A DNA stretch of 64,000 nucleotides from Parvibaculum indicum (GCF_011762095.1 NZ_JAASQO010000010.1:79501-143500); one strand, 5' to 3'. Shown: positions 1 to 8,553, numbered from the stretch's first letter. Program-made: numbers and translations. Notes: generated by a model not told the origin, from the letters alone.

Positions 1-1110
1 GCCGTGTCGGAAGATATCCGCGCCCTCGATCAGACCGCGCGCGGACAATTGCGCAAGCATGGCGTGCGTTTCGGCGCCTATACGATTTTCATGCCCGCCT
101 TGCTGAAACCGGCGCCCGCCCGGCTGTTGCTTACGCTTTGGGCGCTGGCCCGCAAGGAGGTCGAGGATCCCTTCGCCGACCTGCCCGCCCCGCCTACGCC
201 CGGGCTCACCTCCGTCCCGGCGGACAAGACGGCGCCAGACGGCTTTTACGATGTGCTGGGCTTCCGCGTCTGCGGCGAACGGGCGGTGCGCGTCGACATG
301 CTGGAGCGCCTGGCGGACCTCATCCGGCCGGTGATTGCCGAACGCCGCTACAATGGCGGCTTCGTGGTCAATCCCGACATGATGTCGCTGGTCGGCTGCT
401 CGGGTGAGGAATTCGCCAGCCTGCTGCGCGGTCTGGGCTATCGATCGCAAATGGAAAAGGTGAAGCTGCCGAAAGAAGAAGCCGCGCCGGCTCAACCGGC
501 AACCGGCGAGCAAACGGAGACCACATCCGACGCGGCACCGGCGGCACCTTCCCCGATAACCCCGACCGCCGAAACAAGCGAGACCGCCGCAAGCCCGGCC
601 CCCGCCGCAGAGACCCTGCCGGAGACGCAAGAAGCGCCAGCGGAAACGCCGGAGGCGCCCGCGGAAACCCCCGAAGCGCCCACGGAAGCAGCCGAAACAC
701 CCGCGCCGGACGCACCGGCCGACGCCGCGCCGTCCGGCGACGCTATTCCTGCCGAAACCCCATCCGCCGAAACGCCGGAGGCTACACCCGAGGCACAGGC
801 GGCGGAGACGGCATCCGGAGAGACCGAAACGGCCGAACTCGAAATCTGGCGCCCCCAAAGGCGGCATCAGGGCGGCAAACCGCAGCGCCGCCGCGACGAC
901 GACCAGCAGCCTCGCCGCCGTCGCGCCAAAGGAGCCGACAAGAACGCGAACGCGGAAAACCGTTCGGGCAAGCCGCCCCGCAAGGATGGCGGCCCCAAAA
1001 AGCCGCGCAACAATCGCAGCCATGGAAAGCCGGAACGGGAAAAAGCACCCGATCCCGACAGCCCCTTCGCGGCGCTTGCCGTTCTGAAGGACCGCCAGAA
1101 GCAGAACTGA
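1..1110 (+). CDS. C-terminal part of a Suv3/MgpS-like RNA helicase (truncated by window start)
   Basis: The frame is open from the first base and no ribosome site precedes the GTG at 4, so this is the end of a larger gene. The first ~150 residues, including RKHGVRFGAYTIFMP and a YNGGFVVNPDMMSLVG segment, look like the C-terminal region of the Suv3/MgpS-type DEAD/DEAH helicases that sit upstream of an S4 protein and fdxA in alphaproteobacteria. After residue ~155 comes a long acidic, Ala/Pro/Thr-rich linker with ETPEAP-type repeats, then a strongly basic Arg/Lys/Asn tail, probably disordered and RNA-binding. The helicase motor motifs lie outside the window, so the family call rests on this C-terminal match and on context. 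Confidence 0.7.
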   Translation, partial: AVSEDIRALDQTARGQLRKHGVRFGAYTIFMPALLKPAPARLLLTLWALARKEVEDPFADLPAPPTPGLTSVPADKTAPDGFYDVLGFRVCGERAVRVDMLERLADLIRPVIAERRYNGGFVVNPDMMSLVGCSGEEFASLLRGLGYRSQMEKVKLPKEEAAPAQPATGEQTETTSDAAPAAPSPITPTAETSETAASPAPAAETLPETQEAPAETPEAPAETPEAPTEAAETPAPDAPADAAPSGDAIPAETPSAETPEATPEAQAAETASGETETAELEIWRPQRRHQGGKPQRRRDDDQQPRRRRAKGADKNANAENRSGKPPRKDGGPKKPRNNRSHGKPEREKAPDPDSPFAALAVLKDRQKQN

Positions 1111-1120
1111 CACCCGGCAG

Positions 1121-1606
1121 ATGTCCTCATCGCGCGACAAGGACGGCCCATCTTCGCAAGACGGATCCCGGGAAGCCGGGCTCCACGACGCAGGGCAGAG
1201 GGTCGATCGATGGCTGTGGTACGCGCGCTTTGCCAAAACCCGTAATATTGCCGCGACGCAGGTCCGAAGCGGCAGGATGCGCGTCAATGGCGAGCGCATA
1301 TCGCGGCCGAGCCGGCTTGTAAGACCGGGCGATGTGCTTACTTTCCCCTTGGGAGCGCATATCCGTGTCATACGGATAAGGGGGCTTGGAACGCGGCGCG
1401 GCCCCGCGCCCGAAGCAAGAGAACTCTATGACGACCTCGACCCGCCGCCCGAACGCCGCGCCGCGCCCGAATCCGGCGAAACCGCCGCCCGGCCAACTTC
1501 CCCTTCGCAGACAGCGCCCCGGGCACCCGGCGCCGGACGCCCGACCAAAAAGGAACGCCGGGCAACCGACCGGCTGAAACCGGGCGGCTCGGAGACGGAG
1601 AAATAA
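1121..1606 (+). CDS. S4-domain RNA-binding protein, Hsp15 family
   Basis: 161 aa. The S4 fold is recognisable from about residue 27: QRVDRWLWYARFAKTRN, then VRSGRMRVNGERISRPS and VRPGDVLTF, the usual alpha-L RNA-binding motif order of Hsp15-like proteins, which bind ribosomal RNA or stalled 50S subunits. The C-terminal third is a low-complexity Arg/Pro-rich tail. The gene starts 10 bases after the helicase stop, so the two are probably cotranscribed, an order common in alphaproteobacteria. I kept the first ATG; a start nearer the S4 domain is possible because the first ~25 residues are not conserved-looking. Confidence 0.85.
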   Translation: MSSSRDKDGPSSQDGSREAGLHDAGQRVDRWLWYARFAKTRNIAATQVRSGRMRVNGERISRPSRLVRPGDVLTFPLGAHIRVIRIRGLGTRRGPAPEARELYDDLDPPPERRAAPESGETAARPTSPSQTAPRAPGAGRPTKKERRATDRLKPGGSETEK

Positions 1607-1664
1607 TTCTCCATTTTTTATCCGTGGTTGAAGAGGTCTCACCACTCGTGTATGGACAAAACGA

Positions 1665-2117
1665 ATGATCGACAAACTCAAATCCTTCCTCCAGGGCGCG
1701 CCGGACGAGACCGACGACAGGCCGGACGATTTGCAGATTGCCGTCGTCGCCCTGCTGATCCGGGCGGCGACGACGGACGCGGAGTTCGGCGAGGAGGAGC
1801 GTGCGGCCATTCGCCGGATTGCGCTCCAGTCCTTTTCGCTGGAGGAAGATGAGCTTGATCAGCTGATCGGCGAGGCGGAAAACGCTGAAACCGAGACCAT
1901 GGATCTCCACCGCTGGGTGCAGACCATCAAGCGGGCCTATGACGAGGAAGAACGCATAGGCCTGATCGAAAAAATGTGGGAAGTGGTGTATGCCGACGGC
2001 GTACTCGACGACTACGAAGCCAATTTGTTGCGGCGCGTCGCGGGGCTGATATACGTTCCCGACCGCGCATCGGGCCAGGCCCGGCAGCGCGTTCTGGCAC
2101 GGCTCGGCCTGAGCTGA
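1665..2117 (+). CDS. TerB-family (tellurite resistance-like) protein
   Basis: 150 aa, acidic and all-helical. The segment LQIAVVALLIRAATTDAEF followed by EEERAAIRRIA, and later KMWEVVYADGVLDDYE-type residues, fit the TerB/DjlA-like metal-binding helical fold, where acidic residues on two helices can hold a divalent ion. Its biochemical role is not known in this family outside the ter operon; in alphaproteobacteria it is a common stand-alone gene near fdxA and carD. It starts 58 bases after the S4 gene and is probably in the same transcript. Confidence 0.8.
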   Translation: MIDKLKSFLQGAPDETDDRPDDLQIAVVALLIRAATTDAEFGEEERAAIRRIALQSFSLEEDELDQLIGEAENAETETMDLHRWVQTIKRAYDEEERIGLIEKMWEVVYADGVLDDYEANLLRRVAGLIYVPDRASGQARQRVLARLGLS

Positions 2118-2219
2118 CGCCGGGATCGAGGAATTGAAGCGGCCCGGGCATGGATGCCCCCGCCGGACGACCGTACAGATCGCCGCCAAAGGGGCGGTAT
2201 CTGCGATTTGGAGTGTGCG

Positions 2220-2558
2220 ATGACCTATATCGTGACTGAGGCATGCATTCGCTGCAAATACATGGATTGCGTGGAAGTCTGCCCGGTGGACTGCTTCTAC
2301 GAGGGTGAGAACATGCTGGTCATCCACCCCGATGAATGCATCGATTGCGGCGTGTGCGAGCCGGAATGCCCCGCCGAGGCCATCAAGCCGGATACCGAGC
2401 CGGGCCTGGAGAAATGGCTGGAGCTCAATACCGAATACGCCTCCAAATGGCCCAACATCACCATCAAGCGGGATGCGCCCGAAGATGCCGACGAGATGTC
2501 CGGGGTCGACAACAAGTTCGAGAAGTTCTTCAGCGCCGAACCCGGCGAAGGGGATTGA
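2220..2558 (+). CDS. fdxA: FdxA-type 7Fe ferredoxin
   Basis: 112 aa. The N-terminus [17 protein letters not shown], then [10 protein letters not shown], and later [12 protein letters not shown] carry the cysteines for one [3Fe-4S] and one [4Fe-4S] cluster, as in Azotobacter-type ferredoxin I. The ATG at 2220 is chosen over the longer in-frame start at 2154 because the family begins exactly at MTYIV and a GGAG box sits at 2210-2213. The ~60-residue C-terminal extension is normal for the alphaproteobacterial form. Cytoplasmic electron carrier; partner unknown. A strong terminator follows. Confidence 0.95.
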   Translation: MTYIVTEACIRCKYMDCVEVCPVDCFYEGENMLVIHPDECIDCGVCEPECPAEAIKPDTEPGLEKWLELNTEYASKWPNITIKRDAPEDADEMSGVDNKFEKFFSAEPGEGD

Positions 2559-2594
2559 GCCGAACGCGGGATAGATAATCGGTTCTACGATAAG

Positions 2595-2622
2595 GGGGCG
2601 GCCGGAACGGGCCGCCTCTTTT
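2595..2622 (+). terminator. Rho-independent terminator after fdxA
   Basis: GC-rich hairpin with arms GGGGCGGCC (2595-2603) and GGCCGCCTC (2610-2618), one G-T wobble and a six-base loop, followed directly by a T run. It closes the helicase/S4/TerB/FdxA transcription unit and separates it from carD. Confidence 0.85.
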
Positions 2623-2814
2623 GTTTCCGCCGGCCACGAATCGTCCGTTCACGACGCAAAAACGCCGAAATTCCGCCTATCCCACTGTGTTAACTGCGTT
2701 TTTGCCGGGGATATCTTTCAATTTCACGCTTTTCATGCTATAGATAAAGCAATGAAGGAATCCCGCGCAGTTAACACTGACGCGAACCGAGCATAGAGGC
2801 TGTTTACCCTCAAA

Positions 2815-2925
2815 GGCGGAGCTTGCAGCGCTTCGCCTTTCGCCTGTCCTGACAGGCGTCCCTGAAGCGGAGCGGGCCTTGTCGGTCGACTGAAACGGAA
2901 ATTTCAGCCGAATCGACCGACGATC
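2815..2925 (+). ncRNA. Candidate structured RNA or long leader upstream of carD
   Basis: The ~690-base stretch between fdxA and carD has no convincing gene but holds strong dyads. Perfect 9-bp arms GTCGGTCGA (2881-2889) and TCGACCGAC (2913-2921) enclose perfect 6-bp arms CTGAAA (2890-2895) and TTTCAG (2902-2907). Just upstream CGCCTGT and ACAGGCG (2841-2857) form a tight stem inside outer arms CGCTTC (2829-2834) and GAAGCG (2864-2869). No T-run terminator follows. It could be a small RNA or part of a structured carD leader. I do not recognise an Rfam family, so function is open. Confidence 0.35.
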
Positions 2926-3256
2926 CCGCAGGAAAAGCGCTTGGCCGGAACCTCGTTTCGGACATCCGCCTCGTTCGCTGAAAGAGGCCCCGCCGTTAAG
3001 GCGCGGCTATGGGTCAGCAGCCCCTGTTGTCGGCAGATCGGTCAAGACTCCGTTTGGGATTTCTGGAGATTATTGAGCAAGGCAGAGCCGCTTCTCCAAT
3101 TCCGTGAGTTAAGTGTTGGCGGGATCCCGACCGGATGGCGGGTGCACAGGAAGTCGGCATTACCGAAGGCATGGCCTGGCGACAGACCGGAATGATGGTC
3201 CGGACCGGACGGCGGACGGGTTCCGCCGGAGGCTCCGGCCAATGAAGGAAAAATCG

Positions 3257-4417
3257 ATGGCGACGAATACCAAGAAGGCTTCGAAGACCACCTCCAAGGC
3301 CTCGGCCGGACGGGCCAAACCGGCAGCGTCCCGGACGGTCAAGACGACCAAGGCGAAAGCGGCCAAACCCGCCTCGAAGCCCAAGGCCAGGGCGGCGTCG
3401 GCCAAAGCGGCGACCGCCAAGACCAAGGCGACCAAGGCCGCCCCCGCGGCGAAGCCCGCCGCGAAGAAGACGGCTCCGAAGGCGAGCGCCGCCAAGAAGC
3501 CGTCCGCCAAGCCCGCCGCCGCCAAATCGACCGCGACCAAGTCCGCGACGGCCAAACCGGCTGCGGCCAAGGCCTCCCCGGCCAAGAAGGCCGCGACGAG
3601 CAAGACGGCCAAGCCCGCCGCAAAGGCGGCGACCGCCAAGAAGACCGCTGCCAAATCCGCGACCAAGGCCACGGGCGCCAAAACCACCGCGACGAAATCG
3701 GCCAACAGCAGCAAGCTGAAAGACGCCGTGCAGAAGGCCAACGAAAAGTCCGCCGCGGCCAAAGCGGCGGCCAAGCCGAAGGAAGCGGCCAAGTCGAAAG
3801 AGGCCGCCAAGCCAAAAGAGGCCGTGAAGCCGAAGGAAACCGCGAAGACGAAGGAGCCTGCCAAGGCCCCCGCCGCGAAAGTGGAGAAGCCGAACTTCAA
3901 GGCCAAGGAATTCGTGGTCTACCCCGCGCATGGCGTCGGACAGATACTGGAAATCGAAGAGCAGGAAGTGGCCGGCCATAGGCTGGAGCTGTTCGTGATC
4001 AATTTCGACAAGGAAAAGATGGTGCTGCGCGTTCCGACCAATAAGGCGACGGCCGTGGGCATGCGCAAACTGTCGGACTCCAAAGTGGTCGATTCCGCTA
4101 TCGAGACGCTTCGGGGCCGCGCCCGCATCAAGCGCACCATGTGGAGCCGCCGTGCGCAGGAATACGAGGCCAAAATCAACTCCGGCGATCTGATCTCCAT
4201 TGCCGAGGTGGTCCGCGACCTCTATCGCTCCGAGCGCCAGCCGGAACAGTCCTATTCGGAACGCCAGCTTTACGAAGCCGCGCTCGATCGGATGGCCCGC
4301 GAGGTCGCCGCCGTGGAACGCGTCGGCGAGGATGTGGCGATCGAGAAGGTCGAGAAGGCCCTGCAGGGCGACAACAAGACCTCCTCCAAATCCGAGGAAG
4401 AAAGCGAAGCGGCCTGA
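3257..4417 (+). CDS. carD: CarD-family RNA polymerase-binding transcription factor with long histone-H1-like N-terminal tail
   Basis: 386 aa. The C-terminal ~170 residues from FKAKEFVVYPAHGVGQI (about residue 214) are a complete CarD protein: the RNA-polymerase interaction domain (Tudor-like) with GHRLELFVINF, then a helical DNA-binding part ending in YEAALDRMAREVAAVE. CarD stabilises the open complex at promoters. The first ~213 residues are almost purely Lys, Ala, Pro, Thr and Ser in AAKPAAKK-like and PKEAAK-like repeats, as in bacterial H1-like proteins, and should bind DNA nonspecifically. Typical alphaproteobacterial CarD lacks so long a tail. Start at 3257 is supported by AAGGA at 3245-3249; ATG at 3242 is the alternative. 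Own terminator follows. Confidence 0.9.
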   Translation: MATNTKKASKTTSKASAGRAKPAASRTVKTTKAKAAKPASKPKARAASAKAATAKTKATKAAPAAKPAAKKTAPKASAAKKPSAKPAAAKSTATKSATAKPAAAKASPAKKAATSKTAKPAAKAATAKKTAAKSATKATGAKTTATKSANSSKLKDAVQKANEKSAAAKAAAKPKEAAKSKEAAKPKEAVKPKETAKTKEPAKAPAAKVEKPNFKAKEFVVYPAHGVGQILEIEEQEVAGHRLELFVINFDKEKMVLRVPTNKATAVGMRKLSDSKVVDSAIETLRGRARIKRTMWSRRAQEYEAKINSGDLISIAEVVRDLYRSERQPEQSYSERQLYEAALDRMAREVAAVERVGEDVAIEKVEKALQGDNKTSSKSEEESEAA

Positions 4418-4440
4418 ACCGCTGAAAAACGCCGATCTTG

Positions 4441-4470
4441 AAAGGCCCGGCCAGCGCCGGGCCTTTTTTG
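4441..4470 (+). terminator. Rho-independent terminator after carD
   Basis: Perfect hairpin AAAGGCCCGG (4441-4450), short loop CCAGCG, then CCGGGCCTTTTTT. This is a strong intrinsic terminator between carD and rpoH, so rpoH needs its own promoter in the ~150 bases that follow. Confidence 0.9.
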
Positions 4471-4619
4471 TGTCCGCTCGCCTGCCCCCCCCTCTCGCCC
4501 GCTGCCCTCGACAACCGGCTGATCCGAATGACCTTCCCGGCCGTATCAGGACCGGGAACGGCGTTCGCCCTGCGCTCGTCACCCTTGAGAATTCCCCGGC
4601 CAAGGCAGGAGAGGCTCGC

Positions 4620-5525
4620 ATGACGCATCAGGAAACCGGCGACAGCCAGAGCGCCAATCGTCGTTTCACGAAGCACGCCATGAGCGTGCCCCTGCTGGAG
4701 CCCGACCGCGAATTCGAACTCGCCCGCCGCTGGAAAGACGACCGCGACGAGAAAGCCCTTCACGAACTCACCGGCGCCTATATGCGGCTCGTCATCTCCC
4801 TTGCGACGAAATTCCGCAATTACGGCCTGCCCCATGCCGACCTCGTTCAGGAGGGCAATGTCGGATTGATGCAGGCGGCCGCCCGTTTCGAGCCCGAACG
4901 GGGCGTGCGCTTTTCCACTTATGCGCGCTGGTGGATCAGGGCCGCCATCCAGGACTACGTCTTACGCAACTGGTCCATCGTTCGCACCGGCACGACGGCC
5001 GCGCATAAATCGCTTTTCTTCAATCTGCGCCGCCTGCGCGCGATGATCGACAACGGCGCGCGCGAAAACCTCTCCGAGGACGAGCGAATCTTCATTGCCG
5101 AAAAGCTCGGCGTGGGCGTGGAGGATGTCGAGGTTATGCAGGCGCGCCTTTATGCCGGCGACAGGTCGCTGAATGCCCCGATGCGGGAGGCGGACGCCGA
5201 AGACGGCTCGCTTGAATGGCAGGATATCCTCGCCTGCGAGCGCGCGCTGCCCGAAGAAACCGTGATGGAGACCCGCGACAGCCGCCGCCGGTCCGAATGG
5301 ATCGAGGAAGCGATGGAAGCGCTGAGCGAGAGAGAACGCCTGATCGTCCGCGAACGCAGGCTACGGGAAGACACCGCAACGCTCGAAACGCTTGGGCACC
5401 GCCTCGGCCTGTCGAAGGAGCGCGTCCGGCAGATCGAACATCGCGCCATCGACAAGATGCGCGAGGCCTTGCTGGCGAACCTGCCCTCGGCAGGCGTCGC
5501 GGATCGCACGGACTTTACCGGGTGA
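4620..5525 (+). CDS. rpoH: RNA polymerase sigma-32 factor RpoH (heat-shock sigma)
   Basis: 301 aa, the usual length. Region 2 is clear: LVQEGNVGLMQAAARFEPE (RNAP binding and -10 recognition) and RFSTYARWWIRAAIQDYV. HKSLFFNLRRLRA is the RpoH box that distinguishes sigma-32 from other group members. Region 4 ends with LGLSKERVRQIEHRAIDKMR, the -35 helix-turn-helix. Start ATG 4620 is preceded by AGGAGAGG at about 4606-4613. It directs RNA polymerase to chaperone and protease genes. Its 3' end overlaps by 11 bases the convergent M48 protease gene. Confidence 0.95.
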   Translation: MTHQETGDSQSANRRFTKHAMSVPLLEPDREFELARRWKDDRDEKALHELTGAYMRLVISLATKFRNYGLPHADLVQEGNVGLMQAAARFEPERGVRFSTYARWWIRAAIQDYVLRNWSIVRTGTTAAHKSLFFNLRRLRAMIDNGARENLSEDERIFIAEKLGVGVEDVEVMQARLYAGDRSLNAPMREADAEDGSLEWQDILACERALPEETVMETRDSRRRSEWIEEAMEALSERERLIVRERRLREDTATLETLGHRLGLSKERVRQIEHRAIDKMREALLANLPSAGVADRTDFTG

Positions 5526-7002
5526 CGATCTTCACACGGTCGCCGGCGCGCAGTGCCTGTGTCGCGCCGAGACCGTTCAGCACCCTGAAGCGCTGCTCGC
5601 GATAGGACGAAAACGCCATCCGCCCGGCAAGAGACGCGACCGACTGGCCGGAGCGCACTTTCACGATCTTCACGCGCCGGGGCTTCACGCGGGCGGCCTG
5701 CGCCTTGCTGATCCGGTGAAAACTCTCGACCACGCTTTGCAGCGCCTTGTCGTACCGTCCGCCGACCTGCGGCAGCGTGCCGAGCAGGAAGCGATAGACC
5801 CGCGTCGGCGAGTATTCGATCACCACGAGCCGGGCATTGTAATTATTGACGCGGGCAAGCGCGCTCGCCGCATTCATACCGTTGAGCTTGAAGCGGCTCA
5901 GATTGCCGATCCGCACATTCCGCGCCCAGCTATTCGCCAGATAGGAAGCGACCGCCTGCCCCGCCGGCTTGTCGGCGCCGTCGAATTTCGCAATCGTCTT
6001 TTCAGGCCCCGTCACCATCACGGCCTGGGAAGAATTCGCGATCCGGAAGCCCCGCGGCACCGAGAACGAGAAGCGCAGCTCCGGATGAACGAAGCTGTTG
6101 CCGTCGACAATTCCCTGCGCGGGGCTGTCGCCATAGATCATTCCATCGATATGGCGGAGATAGCCCTCCCGGTTCCGGCGCCCGCTGCCCGGTGCGATGC
6201 CGGTGGCCCGGGCTTCGGCGCGCGCGGCGCGGACCCGGTCCGGCGTCGGCGGATGGCTGGCAAACCAGTTCGTGCCGCCGCCGGATTGCGCCCCGACCAG
6301 ACGCGCCTGGAGCTTCATTTCCGCATCCATGCTTTGCAGGAAATCCGCCTGGGCGGAAGGGTCGTACCCGCTTCGCGCCAGCGTCTGGACGCCGAGCTTG
6401 TCGGCTTCATATTCCTGGTCCCGCGAATAGCTGGCGAGGAAGCCTTTCTGCCCGATCCCCAGGACCTGGCTCACCACATCATTGCCCACCACGGCCCCAA
6501 CAACGGCGCCCAGAAGCGATGTCCCGACAGCCGCCGTCTGCCGCTGCGCGCTGTGCCGGGCATCGACATGGCCGATCTCATGCCCCAGCACGCCGGCAAG
6601 CTCCGCCTCGTCATTGACGAGCGCCAGCAGCCCGCGCGTTACATAGACATATCCGCCCGGAAGCGCGAAAGCGTTGACGACATCGCTGTCCAGAACCGTG
6701 GTGCGGTATCGGACGCTCTTGTTCGACGAAGCGGCGATGCGCGCGACGACGCCGGCGACGTAGCCGCCCAGCGCATCATTGTCGTAAACGCCGCCATAGG
6801 CCTGAACGATCTTGGGGTGCGTTTCCGCCCCGACACGCGCTTCTTCCGCCTCCGACATGAGCGGCACGAATTGCATCGAGCCCGTCGATGAATTGACCGC
6901 GCAGCCCGCAAGGCCGAACAGACTGACACCGATGACCGCCAAATACCGCCAGCGGCGGACGATCACGGGTGTATTTCCGGTTCCCGGTTTCGACAACGTC
7001 AT
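5515..7002 (-). CDS. M48-family zinc metalloprotease lipoprotein
   Basis: 495 aa. A signal peptide with lipobox LAGC at about residues 31-34 predicts a lipid-anchored envelope protein. The catalytic motif HEIGHVDARH and a downstream EYEADKLG third zinc ligand mark an M48 (BepA/YfgC-like) protease. The C-terminus, VKIVKVRSGQSVASLA through AGDRVKIVTR, resembles a LysM-type or related cell-wall module. Likely role: quality control of outer-membrane proteins. The start codon overlaps the stop of the upstream nuclease-like gene by four bases (ATGA), so it is translationally coupled in a three-gene operon. Confidence 0.9.
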   Translation of the reverse strand: MTLSKPGTGNTPVIVRRWRYLAVIGVSLFGLAGCAVNSSTGSMQFVPLMSEAEEARVGAETHPKIVQAYGGVYDNDALGGYVAGVVARIAASSNKSVRYRTTVLDSDVVNAFALPGGYVYVTRGLLALVNDEAELAGVLGHEIGHVDARHSAQRQTAAVGTSLLGAVVGAVVGNDVVSQVLGIGQKGFLASYSRDQEYEADKLGVQTLARSGYDPSAQADFLQSMDAEMKLQARLVGAQSGGGTNWFASHPPTPDRVRAARAEARATGIAPGSGRRNREGYLRHIDGMIYGDSPAQGIVDGNSFVHPELRFSFSVPRGFRIANSSQAVMVTGPEKTIAKFDGADKPAGQAVASYLANSWARNVRIGNLSRFKLNGMNAASALARVNNYNARLVVIEYSPTRVYRFLLGTLPQVGGRYDKALQSVVESFHRISKAQAARVKPRRVKIVKVRSGQSVASLAGRMAFSSYREQRFRVLNGLGATQALRAGDRVKIVTR

Positions 7003-7931
7003 GGAGCGCTCAGCAATTCCACCTGCTCTGGATGCGTGACCACGATCTCAGGCCCGTTATAGCGATCGATCCAGCCTCGCACGCGCAGGCGCTTTCCCAC
7101 CACCGGCATCTCCCCGTCGCGATCGGCGAGAAGATCCGCCCACTCTCTATCGGCAAAGAGTTTAACCTGCCGCGGCGGCACCGTCACCGTGAAGTCGGTC
7201 TGATATCTCTCCCCGAAATTCAGGTAGAGACGCCCCCGGACAAGCGCCGCTTTCTTCACTTTTCCCTCAACCAGCTGAAAACTGTCGACGAGCCCGCCCA
7301 GTTCCTCCACCCGGGCGGCATCGCGGATCGCATAGAAAGGCAGCGCCCAGATGCCCGCGCGGCGCGCACGCGCCTCCTTTTCCGGCGCCAGCAGCCTGTC
7401 CACACAGAGCCGGTTATCGGGGAAGCTGTAGACGCGCGCAAAACCGCTACGAAGCATCTCCGCCTGCAGCCAGACGGGCTTTTCCTCCTGTGTGACCAGT
7501 TGGGCAAGCTCCCTTCCATGCCGGTCCTGCCCCGTCTCCCCACGATAGAGCGTCACCCGCTTACCCGCCGCCAGCCGCACCAGCCGGTCGCGCGCCTCAT
7601 CGGCCAGCGGCCAGGCGACGAACCCCTTTCGCCCCAGCGGAAGTTTGGGAGCCTGAATGCCGACAAGCCGGGCCTGGCGGCCGTCGTCCAGCACGACGGT
7701 ATCGCCGTCCACGACATCGACGACCCGCGCCTCGCCCGCGGCGCGGAACGGGCATCCGCTCGCTTCCACGGGGTTGCCACCGGAAAGACCGGCGGCCCAC
7801 GCGCCGGACACGGAAACCGGGATGGAAACAGAAAGGGCGATGGAGAGGGCGACGGGAAGCGCGCGACAACCGGCGGCCAAGCGCCGACCGGACTTGCGGA
7901 TAAAACCTCGTTCAGTCTTTGTCAGTGTCAT
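6999..7931 (-). CDS. Secreted thermonuclease-like (SNase-fold) protein with altered active site
   Basis: 310 aa from ATG 7931. The N-terminus has a basic stretch, a hydrophobic segment and AWAAG, a plausible signal peptide. The SNase core starts at VVDVVDGDTVVLDDG and continues RLVGIQAPKLPLG and DRHGRELAQLV. In active staphylococcal nuclease the second motif reads D-T-P-E; here it is Q-A-P-K, so two of the usual catalytic acids are replaced, while DGDT and both arginines are kept. Nuclease activity is therefore doubtful. The start lies inside the end of the LuxR gene and the stop overlaps the protease start, consistent with one coupled operon. Confidence 0.8.
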   Translation of the reverse strand: MTLTKTERGFIRKSGRRLAAGCRALPVALSIALSVSIPVSVSGAWAAGLSGGNPVEASGCPFRAAGEARVVDVVDGDTVVLDDGRQARLVGIQAPKLPLGRKGFVAWPLADEARDRLVRLAAGKRVTLYRGETGQDRHGRELAQLVTQEEKPVWLQAEMLRSGFARVYSFPDNRLCVDRLLAPEKEARARRAGIWALPFYAIRDAARVEELGGLVDSFQLVEGKVKKAALVRGRLYLNFGERYQTDFTVTVPPRQVKLFADREWADLLADRDGEMPVVGKRLRVRGWIDRYNGPEIVVTHPEQVELLSAP

Positions 7932-8553
7932 CCGCGGTTCGCAGGGCGATAATGGCAGCCTCGGTTCGGTTGCGCACGCCCAGCGCCGAAAGGATCGCGT
8001 TGACATGCAGCTTCACCGTAGCGACCGATATGCCCAGCAGGGAAGCGATTTCCTGATTGGACCGCCCCTTGCCGATCTCCACCAGCACTTCACGCTGGCG
8101 CGGCGTCAGCTTCTGGTGACTGCCGGCGCTGAAGGAAGCGGGATCTTCCGCAAAACCTTCCGGCCCTTCCTGCAGCAGCGCATCGGGCAGGTACCGCCCG
8201 CCCATTTCAATCAGCCGCAGCGCACTCTCGACGAGGCTGATCGGCGCCGCCTTGGGAATGAAACCCGCAACCCGCATCGCCATGGCCTGCCGGATGGCGG
8301 ACGGCGTATCGCGCTCGCCGAAGACAACGATCTTGCCCTGCAGCCTGTCGCACAATGTCTGAAGGGTGCTGCCGTCCTGTTGCTGCGCGGCGGACAGCTC
8401 CACAAGAAAAATCTCCGCGGTGTCCGGGTTCTCGCTCTCCAGGAGATCCCCGATGTCGCGGCGCATGATCTCCGCATCGGCATACATGCGGGCGACGATC
8501 GAATGCAGCCCCTCGCAGTAAACCGGCTGGCTGCCGGAAATGACGATCCTCAT
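7912..8553 (-). CDS. LuxR/FixJ-type response regulator with degenerate receiver
   Basis: 213 aa from ATG 8553 (a longer TTG start at 8598 lacks support). Residues ~148-205, LTPRQREVLVEIGKGRSNQ to KLHVNAILSALGV, are a textbook LuxR helix-turn-helix. Residues 1-125 follow the receiver fold, with GFIPKAAP holding the conserved Lys101, but the acidic pair at the N-terminus is SGS (6-8) and the phospho-acceptor position reads LVELS, a Glu52 instead of Asp. It probably is not phosphorylated in the normal way and may be constitutively on. First gene of the operon with the nuclease-like protein and the M48 protease. Confidence 0.85.
   Translation of the reverse strand: MRIVISGSQPVYCEGLHSIVARMYADAEIMRRDIGDLLESENPDTAEIFLVELSAAQQQDGSTLQTLCDRLQGKIVVFGERDTPSAIRQAMAMRVAGFIPKAAPISLVESALRLIEMGGRYLPDALLQEGPEGFAEDPASFSAGSHQKLTPRQREVLVEIGKGRSNQEIASLLGISVATVKLHVNAILSALGVRNRTEAAIIALRTADDTDKD

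Noticed and set aside
3014-4621. 535-codon minus-strand frame antisense to carD
   Set aside because: Its Gly/Arg/Leu-rich sequence is the mirror of the Lys/Ala repeat codons; it has no domain or ribosome site.
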